Assembly: GCF_002237755.1 (NCBI RefSeq)
Contig: NZ_MWSJ01000011.1
Location: 62,001 to 126,000, forward strand
DNA length: 64,000 bases
Source: Lysinibacillus sp. KCTC 33748
GTDB taxonomy: Bacteria; Bacillota; Bacilli; Bacillales_A; Planococcaceae
Direction of reading: 5' to 3'
The notes beneath the pieces are model-generated. The model was not told the DNA's origin. It was given only the letters and a program-made list of their open reading frames with translations, and did no database searches. The position numbers and the translations under genes are program-made. Below, piece by piece: positions 25,236 through 34,359 of the stretch. Numbering within the stretch: the stretch's first letter is position 1; every line of letters starts with the position of its first letter.

Positions 25236-26096
25236 TTACTGCCATGTGTTGTAGTAAGATCCTGCTGGGCTATAAAAGAATTTAAAATGATATTTTTCAG
25301 CTAAGGCTCGACTTTTCTCTTCGTCGTCAAATCCGATTGCCATCACCTGAGTGCCGAATTTTTCTCGGATCTGAATTAATTGTTGCATCTTATTCAGCGC
25401 CCATTCATCTTCTCCGACTACATCATAAGAAAAGTTTTCCCACATAACAAAATCGATATTTGGTGCTGTATAATCGGCTAATGTTTGAAAGCCCCAATTT
25501 TGAGCAACAGACAAGTCGTTATATTGCTGCTTTATGTTTTTTATAAAGGCAAGCATTGCTTCATTTTGTACGCCCTGTTCTTTTTCAGGTAAGTAGGACT
25601 CGATATTGCCAACAGTATCTAAAAACACACCATCCAACCCTTTTTGAACAATTTGTTTTTGAATTTCTTCTAGTAAAAGCGCTTGATAGTGTTCAGATGT
25701 CATATCCATTAAATACGAATCCCATTCAGAGAAATACATCTTTTCTCCGCGTTCGTCTTTATAAAAATCCTCTTCTTTTAATTGGCTATAAAACTCTAAA
25801 TTCCATTTGTCTGCTTCCATTGCGTTAATATAGCCATAAATTAATGTTCCGTTTTTTTGAGCCTGTTTAATATATTTCTGCTGCATTTCGATTGGCTCCA
25901 CAATGACCAAATCTTCTTTAGCCATTTCCTTGCCAATTTTATCGTTCCCTTTATCTAAATAATATTTGTACTTTTTAACAGCAGCTAGCCTGTCTTGAAT
26001 ACTTGTTGATCCTGCAGAAAAATTTGTACAGTTGAAAAATAGCCAGATCCCAAAGGACAATAAAATTGTAGTAATTAGTAAAATTATTTTTCGCAT
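25236..26096 (-). CDS. GH114-like (endo-alpha-1,4-polygalactosaminidase family) protein
   Basis: 286 residues with an N-terminal signal or anchor (IILLITTILLSFGIWLFF). The TIM-barrel marks of the TM1410/GH114 group are present: YGYINAMEADKW, LDGVFLDTVGNIESY with acidic residues, and DFVMWENFSYD. Likely secreted or membrane-anchored and acting on galactosamine-containing polymers, but the substrate is inferred only from the family. Confidence 0.75.
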   Translation of the reverse strand: MRKIILLITTILLSFGIWLFFNCTNFSAGSTSIQDRLAAVKKYKYYLDKGNDKIGKEMAKEDLVIVEPIEMQQKYIKQAQKNGTLIYGYINAMEADKWNLEFYSQLKEEDFYKDERGEKMYFSEWDSYLMDMTSEHYQALLLEEIQKQIVQKGLDGVFLDTVGNIESYLPEKEQGVQNEAMLAFIKNIKQQYNDLSVAQNWGFQTLADYTAPNIDFVMWENFSYDVVGEDEWALNKMQQLIQIREKFGTQVMAIGFDDEEKSRALAEKYHFKFFYSPAGSYYNTWQ

Positions 26097-26256
26097 GAGT
26101 ACCCCTTTTCTTGGAAAACATGCCTTTTATTATACGGTGTTTACAGTAAAAATACGAATGTAGTTTAAGTCGACTAAATACAAGGCTAATAGGCAATTGC
26201 TCAACGGTTATTAGCCCTCCTTCATATATTGAATTATGTAAAAGGAGGGGTTTATC

Positions 26257-26781
26257 ATGAACAATCCATTTGAACAGATTATGCCACTTCCAGAATCCGA
26301 TTTCGAACCTTCATTCGGACGACCTGGTTTTGGCCAATCACCATCATTTAGACCACCTGGTTTTGGTCCACCACCGTCGTTTGGCCCGCCTGGTTTCGGC
26401 CCACCACCATCGTTCGGCCCGCCTGGTTTTGGTCCACCACCATCATCTAGACCACCAGGTTTCGGCCCGCCGCCATCGTTTGAACCACCTAGTTTTGGCC
26501 CACCAAGCTTTGGCCCACCACCAGCAGGTCAAATGCCTCTAGGCCCACCACCTAGCTTTGCACCATCAACTCCACCATTCGGAATAGGAACAAGTGGTAT
26601 TCAATCATGCCTATTTAGAAATACGTATATATGGATGTTTAATGGATCGAGCTTTTGGTTCTTCCTAACTGCTGTAGGAAGAGAGTTTATTGCAGGGTTC
26701 CGATGGAGTAGCAGAAGTGGCTGGCGCTTCCAAACTATTGCAAGAAGAAATATTCGTACGTATGAATGTTCGAGATGGTAA
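26257..26781 (+). CDS. PGFGPPPSF-repeat protein with aromatic C-terminal domain
   Basis: 174 residues after a perfect AAAGGAGGGG site. Residues about 20-110 are tandem 11-residue units of the type PGFGPPPSFGP (33-bp DNA repeat, about 26325-26560). The C-terminal 60 residues (CLFRNTYIWMFNGSSFWFFL, then FIAGFRWSSRSGWRF, RTYECSRW) form a compact Trp/Arg-rich domain that I recall in small Bacillales surface or spore proteins with Pro/Gly-rich N-termini. No signal peptide. Spore association is inference. Confidence 0.7.
   Translation: MNNPFEQIMPLPESDFEPSFGRPGFGQSPSFRPPGFGPPPSFGPPGFGPPPSFGPPGFGPPPSSRPPGFGPPPSFEPPSFGPPSFGPPPAGQMPLGPPPSFAPSTPPFGIGTSGIQSCLFRNTYIWMFNGSSFWFFLTAVGREFIAGFRWSSRSGWRFQTIARRNIRTYECSRW
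26325..26560 (+). repeat. 33-bp in-frame tandem repeat
   Basis: Units of 33 bp (CCTGGTTTTGGTCCACCACC and variants) encode the 11-residue Pro-Gly-Phe repeat of the gene at 26257-26781. Units differ by silent and few coding changes. Confidence 0.8.
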
Positions 26782-26862
26782 TTAAGCGTATTGAGAAGCC
26801 GTGATAAATAGTTCATTTATAAAATAAAGGTAGTCATTTTAAATAAAGTTTTCAACACTCTG

Positions 26863-26899
26863 AAAACTCCTGAAGCATGTATGCTCTAGGAGTTTTATT
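26863..26899. terminator. Bidirectional intrinsic terminator
   Basis: AAAACTCCT pairs with AGGAGTTTT around an inner GAAGCATGTATGCTC hairpin. Confidence 0.75.
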
Positions 26900-26909
26900 C
26901 GTAGTATAC

Positions 26910-27401
26910 TTAATACTTCTCTACGTCATGCACAAGTTGCTTATACTCTGCAAACCACTTTTGCCATTCTTCCATTGGGAATTCTCCATGTACCGTTCCA
27001 TTTAATAAATCTGAAAGTAGGCCTAAGCATATATGCCACCCGGCTAAATCTTTAGGGGTATGCTCAGTTAGCGCACCAATCGATTCGAGTAATACTAATA
27101 TGGAGCCGCTGCTAGTGGGGGAGAGTTCAAATCTTAATGTATCTTTGCCCCAGTCAAATTCGAGCACTTCCTTCTCAATATAGTCTGTAATTGTTATTTC
27201 CATATAATTATCTGTTCCATCATTCATATTAAAATGGATTTTACCGTTTTTTCGAAGATCAATAATTTCTAAATTATTCATCCAATTTCGAATCTTTCCA
27301 TTCTACGTTAATACAGCCCAAACAGCATCAACAGAATGTGACAGTGGTCGGTTAAATTTTACGACATAGTTATTTTGTTGTTTTTGAATAGTAGCGAGCA
27401 T
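26910..27401 (-). pseudogene. SRPBCC/AHSA1-type protein gene with internal TAG
   Basis: A frame from ATG at 27401 (site AAGGAGGATACCC) runs for 32 codons and meets TAG at 27305-27303, then continues in the same frame to 26910. The joined product, starting MLATIQKQQNNYVVKFNRPL, then VDAVWAVLT-stop-NGKIRNWMNNLEI, is a whole START-like (activator of Hsp90 ATPase C-terminal) protein; the lost residue is most likely Glu (GAG to TAG). Without readthrough only an N-terminally truncated piece could be made. Either a recent nonsense mutation or a sequence error. Confidence 0.8.
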
Positions 27402-27588
27402 GGGTATCCTCCTTATTTATTTTCCCTCATCATAAACTGCATGAAATAGTCTTGTCATGCATTCTTATTTAAATGTCCATATCCTAAAATAATCAGACCA
27501 TTATATTTCCCTTTCTCTATATTTCTTTATTATATTTATGTCCAAAAAGTAGAACTTCAGATAATATGATTTAAAAGGAGAAATTACC

Positions 27589-27948
27589 ATGCCATATCAA
27601 CAAGCTTTAGAGCGCTATATTGAGGCTACAAATTCCCATAATTTTTATAACGTAAAGGAAATTTTGCATCCGCAAGCGGTGTATTGGTTTACGGATCAAA
27701 CATGTACGACTGTAGAAGAAATAGGTGTTTATTTTACTGATGCTTGGAATGTAATAAAGGAAGAAGTTTATTCGGCTACTGATGTGCACTGGCTTACGGT
27801 TGATGAACAATCAGCTACCTGTATTTATACATACCATTATGAAGGCTATCATAACGGAAAATTAGTATCAGGCAGCGGGAGAGCAACGAATATTTTTACG
27901 GTCTTAAACAATGAATGGAAGTTAATCCATGAACATTTAAGCAGTTAG
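27589..27948 (+). CDS. SnoaL/NTF2-like protein
   Basis: 119 residues, the usual size. N-terminal helix YQQALERYIEATNSHNFYNV then LHPQAVYWFTDQ, and a final sheet ATNIFTVLNNEWKLIHEHLS, match the SnoaL-like/DUF4440 fold. Soluble; role unknown. AAAAGGAG 9 bases before ATG. Confidence 0.8.
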   Translation: MPYQQALERYIEATNSHNFYNVKEILHPQAVYWFTDQTCTTVEEIGVYFTDAWNVIKEEVYSATDVHWLTVDEQSATCIYTYHYEGYHNGKLVSGSGRATNIFTVLNNEWKLIHEHLSS

Positions 27949-27960
27949 TGAAGCTTCAAG

Positions 27961-28755
27961 CTATATAATCTTTAATGATACTTGAATGAGTAGTAACGAG
28001 ATGATTACTGTTAGTAATATTTTCGCTGTTTTCATTGGGATTTTTGGTAAAACTAAAAGGCCAAGCTGAGAGCCGATAATGGAGCCAATTGCCATCGCAA
28101 TTGCGTAATGCCATTGAATAAAGCCAGTCTGGTAAAAAACTAAAAATGCTCCTGTACAGCTCCCAAATATAAGTACGCGTGTGAGCTGTACAGCCTTTAT
28201 ATAGGAGTAATGGTAGCGAAAAAAATGTAGTATGCTGAAAGTTGAAGAGCCAGGTCCAAAGCCACCATCATAAACCGCGATTAAAAGTGGCTGCCATAAT
28301 TTATCGCTGTGCTTAGTGTCATCTTCTTCTGAACTAACAGTCCATTCTTTATTTTTCAACGTTATAAATAAGGCGAAAAAAAGTAGAATACATGCAATAA
28401 TATTCATCGTTTTTTCTGAGATGGATACTGTTAGGAGTGCACCACAAATTCCTCCGGCAAAAGCTACAGCAACATATTTCATAATAGAGGCTAGTCGAAG
28501 TTCCTTATGATAAAGAAGATAAAAGATACTCGACAACGCTGCAATGCCCGATGAAAACTTATTCGTAGCAATGCTTGTTTGAATAGGTATGCCAACAAGC
28601 ATCATGGCCGGGATCGTAATAAGCCCAGCGCCCCCAGCAAGGGTACCGATAAAAGCGGCAATAATTCCAATACTGACGAGGGTCAGTGAAAGCTTCGTAT
28701 AAAAAAGTCCCACTACGATGGCAATAGTCACAATCAAAATAAAAGATTTTTTCAT
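27961..28755 (-). CDS. TauE/SafE family membrane protein
   Basis: 264 residues with about eight membrane segments. Signature GTLAGGAGLITIPAMMLVGI near residue 40 and its second-half counterpart GGFGPGSSTFSIL near residue 167. Family members export sulfite or organosulfonates or take up related anions. No neighbouring sulfur gene supports a specific substrate. Confidence 0.85.
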   Translation of the reverse strand: MKKSFILIVTIAIVVGLFYTKLSLTLVSIGIIAAFIGTLAGGAGLITIPAMMLVGIPIQTSIATNKFSSGIAALSSIFYLLYHKELRLASIMKYVAVAFAGGICGALLTVSISEKTMNIIACILLFFALFITLKNKEWTVSSEEDDTKHSDKLWQPLLIAVYDGGFGPGSSTFSILHFFRYHYSYIKAVQLTRVLIFGSCTGAFLVFYQTGFIQWHYAIAMAIGSIIGSQLGLLVLPKIPMKTAKILLTVIISLLLIQVSLKII

Positions 28756-28934
28756 AAGCGGCTCCTTTAGCGTTATTAGTTAAAGGGTACTGGTAAATAA
28801 TTTATAAATCTAATATATTATTTTTCGTTTTGTATAAATAAAATTTATAAATATAATCGGTACAATGGTCAGCCGATTTTTTCTCTTCCAAGCCCTTCAA
28901 ATAGAACTGTAAATAGCTATGAATTCAGAGGTGA

Positions 28935-29500
28935 ATGAAACTGATAAAAACAGAAGAAGAGTTAAAAAGCTTAATTGCTGCAGATGAATGGATGATGGAC
29001 ATTCTAAAAATTGTAGAAAAGCTCCAATTACCTGATTCATGGATATGTGCAGGATTTATTCGATCCAAGGTGTGGGATTATCTGCATGAAAAAGAATATA
29101 GAACGCCATTAGCTGATATTGATGTGATATATTTTGATAAAGTAAATCTCTCAGATAACTATGAGAAGCAACATGAACAAGAATTGACGAAGTATTTACC
29201 TGATGTGCCTTGGTCTGTGAAAAACCAAGCAAGAATGCATGTAGTAAATAACAGTGAGCCTTTCAATCATCTAATGATGGTATTGCGCATTTTCCAGAAA
29301 TGCCAACAGCTATTGGAGTGAGGCTTTCTTATGGAAGACTTGAGATAGCTGCACCTCATGGTATTAAACACTTAGTTTTTGGAATTGTCGCTCCTACACC
29401 ATATTTTCAAAAGGGCTCTCCGATGCATGAAGTTTATAAGGGTAGAATCCATAACAAACAGTGGGAATCAATTTGGACGAAACTACAGATTTTCTACTAA
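28935..29500 (+). pseudogene. Nucleotidyltransferase-family (DUF925-like) gene with frameshift
   Basis: The first frame (28935-29321) carries WICAGFIRSKVWDYLHEK, then LADIDVIYFD with the acidic pair of the NTase fold, and VKNQARMHVVNNSEPFNH. The expected continuation, DGIAHFPEMPTAIGVRLSYG then LEIAAPHGI and PTPYF, is in another frame from about 29274 to 29500. A one-base loss within about 29262-29275 restores a single 188-residue protein. As it stands the product is truncated and unlikely to work. Confidence 0.85.
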
Positions 29501-29524
29501 AATGAAGCGAAGGAGCTAAGGGAT

Positions 29525-30019
29525 TTGTATCACGATAAACATCAAATAATCTCGCATTATGAAAGATCTATCGTATTTGTGAAAAGTTTAGCAGGCATAA
29601 CTGAAGAACAATGGCGTACCCCTATAGAGCCTAGGAAATGGGCGGTTGCAGAGGTAATTGGACATCTTACACCGTGGGATGAATTTGTGTTAAATCAACG
29701 TTTACCGTTTCTTTTTACAGAGGAGAGCTTACCAAAAGGGCCAGATGTAGGAGAGATGAATGCTAGTGCAGCAAGGAATAGTCGTGCAAGAAGTAAAGAT
29801 GAAACGATAGCTAATTTTATCCATCAGAGACATCAGCTAATAGATGCGCTTTATGAAATAGTGGATGAGCAATGGCAACAGCCTTTTACAATTGGTGCTT
29901 CTGAACTAACACTTTACAGTTATTTTGCTAGTTTAGTAGATCATGATCTACATCATTTTTCACAAATTCAAACAGTTTTAAAGAATGTAGGGGCTATAAA
30001 ATGGATATCAAGCATTTAA
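29525..30019 (+). CDS. DinB-like protein
   Basis: 164 residues from a TTG start after GAAGGAGC. The four-helix DinB/YfiT fold is indicated by His residues in the right places: VAEVIGHLTPWDEFV near residue 40 and VDHDLHHFSQIQTVL near the end, which would bind a divalent metal. Such proteins include bacillithiol S-transferases and maleylpyruvate isomerase relatives. Overlaps the AraC gene by 19 bases, so probably co-transcribed with it. Confidence 0.78.
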   Translation: MYHDKHQIISHYERSIVFVKSLAGITEEQWRTPIEPRKWAVAEVIGHLTPWDEFVLNQRLPFLFTEESLPKGPDVGEMNASAARNSRARSKDETIANFIHQRHQLIDALYEIVDEQWQQPFTIGASELTLYSYFASLVDHDLHHFSQIQTVLKNVGAIKWISSI

Positions 30020-30831
30020 TCGATTACTATGCACATGCGTCTGTAAAATTTACGGATGTTTTTACGAATAAAATGGAGCCAGGTCAAGTAGACAAAGGTC
30101 GAACAACAGCCCCCGGGAAGTGTGGATTGGTTGTGCCACTTGCTGGTAGCGCTATATTTAGTTTTAACGGTACTCCTTATACAATGGAGCCGGGTATGGT
30201 CGTACATGCAGGACCACAAATGCCAATCGAAATTAAAGCTTCTAATGATAAAGGATGGGAGTATGCAGTTGTTCATTATCAACTTTCTACCGAAGAGTCA
30301 ATTTTATATCCATTATCAACTCAGCACTTTTTAATCAATACAGGCTATCATACTAAAATTATTGACTATGTACAGCAGTTAATAGAAAGCCAAGCAATGC
30401 CAGGTAATATGTCAGTGCTAAAAGCAAAGACTCTATTTATGAATCTTTTGGAAGCTATTCTTATGTCGGCAAAAGTGAAGGTGCTCGATACGGCAAGTCA
30501 CCAGATGGAACAAGCTTTACAGTATATACATGAGAATTATGCTACACAACTTTCTGTTTCGAAAATTGCTGAAGAATTTGGCGTGGAGCGTCGTAAGTTT
30601 GCCTATCTGTTTGAACAGCATACAGGGATGAATCCTAGCGTCTACTTAACGGAATATCGTATTCGACGGTCAAAGGAGTTACTGAAATATGACGATTCGC
30701 CAGTAGCGGAAATAGCAGAATGTGTAGGTTATATAGACTGCTTTTATTTCAGTCGAGTATTTAAAAAATGTACTGGAATGTCGCCGACAACATATCGAAA
30801 AACAATGCTTGAGGAAGCTAAATACTTATAA
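30001..30831 (+). CDS. AraC-family regulator (Btr-like)
   Basis: 276 residues. An N-terminal cupin-like region (PLAGSAIFSFNGTPYTMEPG) is followed by the two helix-turn-helix AraC domain: SVSKIAEEFGVERRKFAYLF and SPVAEIAECVGYIDCFYFSR then FKKCTGMSPTTYRK. It lies just before a siderophore ABC operon in the order btr-feuABC of B. subtilis. By analogy it may activate the operon when bound to ferric siderophore. No substrate-binding-protein domain is fused here, unlike B. subtilis Btr. Confidence 0.8.
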   Translation: MDIKHLIDYYAHASVKFTDVFTNKMEPGQVDKGRTTAPGKCGLVVPLAGSAIFSFNGTPYTMEPGMVVHAGPQMPIEIKASNDKGWEYAVVHYQLSTEESILYPLSTQHFLINTGYHTKIIDYVQQLIESQAMPGNMSVLKAKTLFMNLLEAILMSAKVKVLDTASHQMEQALQYIHENYATQLSVSKIAEEFGVERRKFAYLFEQHTGMNPSVYLTEYRIRRSKELLKYDDSPVAEIAECVGYIDCFYFSRVFKKCTGMSPTTYRKTMLEEAKYL

Positions 30832-30868
30832 AAAAGTTGTTTCTTTAAAAAGAAGCAGCTTTTTTTGT
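30831..30868 (+). terminator. Intrinsic terminator
   Basis: AAAAAGTTGTTTCTT pairs with AAGAAGCAGCTTTTT, followed by TT, right after the AraC stop. Confidence 0.8.
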
Positions 30869-30986
30869 GCTCGGGAATCGGCAAAAGTCCATGTGATTCG
30901 TGAAATCGTCCATTCACATCTGTTTTCCACTTTGTTAGGATAGTATCCGTAAATGATAATAGATATCAATTAAAAAATAAATACTA

Positions 30987-31020
30987 TTGACTTATAAATG
31001 AAAATGATTATCATTATCAA
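30987..31020 (+). promoter_or_regulatory. Promoter with Fur box
   Basis: TGAAAATGATTATCATTATC (30999-31018) matches the Fur consensus GATAATGATAATCATTATC in most positions. A TTGACT -35 starts at 30987, and the box covers the -10 area. Repression by Fur in iron-rich cells is expected for the siderophore operon. Confidence 0.88.
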
Positions 31021-31050
31021 TATAATCAAGTTCGTTAGGAGAGAATATCG

Positions 31051-32034
31051 ATGAATAAATATTTTAAAATGTGTGCACCTGCTCTATTAGCTCTATCTTT
31101 GGCTGCGTGTGGAACGGATAAAGCAGAAGAGTCATCAACATCTACAAATAATGCAGCAGAAACTAGTGCAACAGAAACGCAAACAAATGAAGCGAAAACA
31201 CAAACGATTACATATTTAGGCGAAAAATATGAAATTGCTACAGATGTCAAAAACATAGTAGCTGCAAGCTTAGAATCTATGGAAGATGCGGCAATGCTCG
31301 GTATCAAGCCAGTTGGTGTGCTTGATATAGGTGGGAAAATTCCAGCATATCTTGCTTCTGAATTAGAAGGTGCTGAGCTTGTTGGGAATAAAATGACACC
31401 GAATACGGAAGCCATTCTTCAACTGGATCCAGATGTTATTTTAGGTTCCTCAAAATACCCTGAGGAAATGGCTGAAAAACTTAAAAAAATTCAAACGATG
31501 ATTCCGTATTCTCATGTCTCTACAAATTGGAAAGAGAACTTAACGTTACTTGCACAGCTTACAGGTAAAGAAGATGAGGCAAAAAAAATCATTGCGGATT
31601 ATGAAGCGAAGGTTGCTGACTCTCAAGTGAAATCTAAAGAGCAATTAGCGGACAAGCAAATTCTAGTTATTCGAGTACGTGGTGGCATCATGTATATCTA
31701 TCCTGCAGGCGTTTACTTAAACCCTGTTTTATATGAAGATTTAGGTGCTCCAATACCAGAGATTTTAAAAACGGCAAAGGCACAGGCTGAACTATCTCTT
31801 GAAACATTAGCCGAGGTTAATCCTGATGCTATTTTCCTTCAATTCGAGGAATCAGAAAATGCTGACGCACCAAAAGCGTTAGAAGAGCTACAAAAAAATC
31901 CAATCTTTACAAGCTTAAAGGCATCACAAAATAATCAAATTTTCGTGAATGCCATTGAACCTTTAGCACAAGGTGGTACTGCATGGTCTAAGGTGAAATT
32001 CTTAGATATCGCAGCTGAAAAATTACTTAAATAG
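31051..32034 (+). CDS. Ferric siderophore-binding lipoprotein (FeuA/YfiY-like)
   Basis: 327 residues. Signal peptide with lipobox LAAC at Cys20, then a Ser/Thr-rich linker and a class III solute-binding domain (VAASLESMEDAAMLGIKPVG, DPDVILGSSKYPE, NPDAIFLQFEES). Anchored outside the membrane, it delivers ferric siderophore to the two permeases downstream. Strong AGGAGAG site. First gene of the operon behind the Fur box. Confidence 0.88.
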   Translation: MNKYFKMCAPALLALSLAACGTDKAEESSTSTNNAAETSATETQTNEAKTQTITYLGEKYEIATDVKNIVAASLESMEDAAMLGIKPVGVLDIGGKIPAYLASELEGAELVGNKMTPNTEAILQLDPDVILGSSKYPEEMAEKLKKIQTMIPYSHVSTNWKENLTLLAQLTGKEDEAKKIIADYEAKVADSQVKSKEQLADKQILVIRVRGGIMYIYPAGVYLNPVLYEDLGAPIPEILKTAKAQAELSLETLAEVNPDAIFLQFEESENADAPKALEELQKNPIFTSLKASQNNQIFVNAIEPLAQGGTAWSKVKFLDIAAEKLLK

Positions 32035-32039
32035 TATAA

Positions 32040-32090
32040 AGAGGCTGGTAGTAGATTTGGTGGTATCACCAGGCTATTACCAGCCTTTTA
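32040..32090 (+). terminator. Stem-loop after the binding-protein gene
   Basis: AGGCTGGTA pairs with TACCAGCCT, with an inner GGTGGTATCACC hairpin, then TTTTAT. It probably reduces read-through so the binding protein is made in excess over the permeases. Confidence 0.65.
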
Positions 32091-32103
32091 TAGGTTAGAG
32101 GAA

Positions 32104-32296
32104 CTCAGTCTAAGAACGCCACGTCCTGTGGCAACGACTGAGTGACCAACATCATGTTGCTGCCGCTGCGTTATCACTACGCTTTCGCACAGAAAACATT
32201 TGTTGGCCCAACGCCTCCGGACGCATTGTTTATCCGCGCGACAGCGGCAAATGTTTACTGTAGCGACAGCTACAATTACGTCGAGGCATAAATTGA
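32104..32296. repeat. Repeat family B, copy 1 (inside the siderophore operon)
   Basis: Begins with CTCAGTC...GACTGAG enclosing the module GCCACGTCCTGTGGC, then CAACATCATGTTG, a TTTCGCACAG module, GCCTCCGGACGC, GTAGCGACAGCTAC and the right-end hairpin near AATTACGTCGAGGCATAAAT. It occupies the gap between binding-protein and permease genes. Confidence 0.8.
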
Positions 32297-32316
32297 TATA
32301 GAAAAAGGTGCGGAAG

Positions 32317-33324
32317 TTGAAAAAAACAAACATTGTAGCATTTTCAATATTAGCAGCTTCTCCATTCCTAATTGCGATTGTGGCATTAGTCTCCGTTATG
32401 TACGGCACAAAAGACATTAGCGCAATAACGGCGTGGCAGGCGATTACTGCATTTGACCCTTCGAATGTGGACCACCAAATTATACGAACAGGACGTATTC
32501 CTAGAATTGCAGCGGTTTTACTGGTGGGAGCATTTTTAGCAGTAGCTGGTGCAGTGATGCAAGGTATTACACGGAATTATTTAGCGTCTCCATCATTAAT
32601 GGGCGTGAATGATGGGTCTGCATTTGTGATCACGTTAGCAATCGTATTTTTTCCAGGGCTTCCTAATTACCAAATGATTTTACTTTCTATGCTCGGTTCA
32701 GCATTAGGCGCAGGAATTGTATTTGGTTTTGGCTCTTTAATTCGCAATGGTTTATCACCAGTAAGGCTTGCCATTATTGGTACGGTCATTGGTACGTTTT
32801 TAAGCAGTATTGCTACAGCTATTGCGATGTATTTCCAAGTATCACAAACGGTAAGTGTTTGGTATAACACAAAAGTCCATATGGTAGATATGGATATGCT
32901 CATGCTATCGATTCCATTTGGGTTAGTTGGTTTAGTGCTTGCATTATTATCAGCTAAGGCCATTACGATCACTTCATTAGGAGAAGATATCGCTATTGGA
33001 CTTGGGCAAAAGACAAAAGCCGTAAAAATTATTAGTATGCTTGCCGTTGTATGTTTAACAGGAACGGCTGTCGCACTTGTAGGAAAGATTGCCTTTGTAG
33101 GGTTAGTTATTCCTCATATTACACGTTTCCTTGTTGGCGTAGATTACCGCTTTATCATTCCGTGTGGAGCTGTAGTAGGTGCGTTTTTCTTAGCGCTTTG
33201 TGATGTACTCAGTCGCTTTGTTAATTACCCATTCGAAACTCCAATCGGCGTCTTAACGGCATTGGTTGGTGTCCCATTCTTCTTATATTTAGTTCGTAAA
33301 CACGGAGGTGAAAAACGTGCGTAA
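32317..33324 (+). CDS. FecCD-type siderophore permease (FeuB-like)
   Basis: About 335 residues with roughly ten membrane segments. Signature GAVMQGITRNYLASPSLMGV and the ATPase-contact loop GKIAFVGLVIPHITRFLVG are typical of FecCD permeases. I prefer TTG at 32317 with AAAGGTG upstream; a GTG at 32308 overlaps that site. The start region directly follows the family B repeat, so the native upstream sequence may have been altered. Confidence 0.85.
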   Translation: MKKTNIVAFSILAASPFLIAIVALVSVMYGTKDISAITAWQAITAFDPSNVDHQIIRTGRIPRIAAVLLVGAFLAVAGAVMQGITRNYLASPSLMGVNDGSAFVITLAIVFFPGLPNYQMILLSMLGSALGAGIVFGFGSLIRNGLSPVRLAIIGTVIGTFLSSIATAIAMYFQVSQTVSVWYNTKVHMVDMDMLMLSIPFGLVGLVLALLSAKAITITSLGEDIAIGLGQKTKAVKIISMLAVVCLTGTAVALVGKIAFVGLVIPHITRFLVGVDYRFIIPCGAVVGAFFLALCDVLSRFVNYPFETPIGVLTALVGVPFFLYLVRKHGGEKRA

Positions 33325-34348
33325 AAAAACCTCAAGTGTATTCGTGATGACCGTTTCAATATTGGTGTTATTAATTTTTGGTGCAAGCTATCTCCATCTT
33401 ACAAATGGTGTATTTGATATGTCGGTGATGGATGTCTTAAAAACATTGCTACGAATTGAGCCGAACCCCAAATTTGATCTTGTCATTTTTGAATTCCGAT
33501 TACCACGTATTGTCATAGCAGCATTAGTCGGTGTTGGCTTAGGAATGGCAGGGGTTGTGCTACAAGGTATTACGCGTAATGGCTTAGCAGACCCTGGGAT
33601 TCTAGGGATCAATGCTGGTGCTGGTGCAGCAGTAGTCATATTCATGTTTTTCTTTCAATTACATCTTACATCTGCAGATATGAGTAGTTGGCTATCTATT
33701 TTGATGATGCCGATTTTTGGGTTTATCGGTGGTGCGATGGCCGCTGTATTAATTTTCTCATTTGCCCTAAAAAATGGTCATTTAGATATGCAACGGCTAA
33801 TTTTAACAGGGATTGCGATTAATAGTGGCTTTGGGGCATTGTCATTATTTTTATCATTGAAAATGAATGCTCAAGATTTTGAAGCTGCTGCAGTTTGGAT
33901 GGCAGGCTCCATTTATAATGCAAACTGGATTTTTGTTGTGACTATGCTACCGTGGCTTATTTTATTAGGCTTTTACGTTTATCGGAAATCATATTTGCTC
34001 GATTATTTCCAATTAGAAGAGGATAGTATTACTAGCTTAGGGATAGCGGTAGAAAAAGAGAAAATGAAGCTGTTATTGGCGAGCGTTGGCTTAGTCAGTG
34101 CCTGTGTATCTGTATCAGGTAGTATCGGTTTTATTGGATTAATGGCACCGCATATTGCTAAACAGCTCGTAGGTATACAACATCGTTACGTCATGCCAGT
34201 AAGTGCATTAATAGGTGCGGGATTGCTTATTGCAGCTGATTTTATAGGAAAAACAGTATTTGCGCCGTCTGAGCTAGCAGTTGGTATTGTTGTCTCGATT
34301 ATCGGGATTCCGTATTTCTTATATTTACTAGTGAAATCGAAGGCATAG
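33317..34348 (+). CDS. FecCD-type siderophore permease (FeuC-like)
   Basis: 343 residues from GTG at 33317, 7 bases after GGAGGT; it overlaps the previous gene by 8 bases. Ten membrane segments, GMAGVVLQGITRNGLADPGI near residue 75 and SIGFIGLMAPHIAKQLVG near residue 265. Heterodimer partner of the preceding permease in the inner membrane. Confidence 0.88.
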   Translation: MRKKTSSVFVMTVSILVLLIFGASYLHLTNGVFDMSVMDVLKTLLRIEPNPKFDLVIFEFRLPRIVIAALVGVGLGMAGVVLQGITRNGLADPGILGINAGAGAAVVIFMFFFQLHLTSADMSSWLSILMMPIFGFIGGAMAAVLIFSFALKNGHLDMQRLILTGIAINSGFGALSLFLSLKMNAQDFEAAAVWMAGSIYNANWIFVVTMLPWLILLGFYVYRKSYLLDYFQLEEDSITSLGIAVEKEKMKLLLASVGLVSACVSVSGSIGFIGLMAPHIAKQLVGIQHRYVMPVSALIGAGLLIAADFIGKTVFAPSELAVGIVVSIIGIPYFLYLLVKSKA

Positions 34349-34359
34349 GGGGAAATCGT

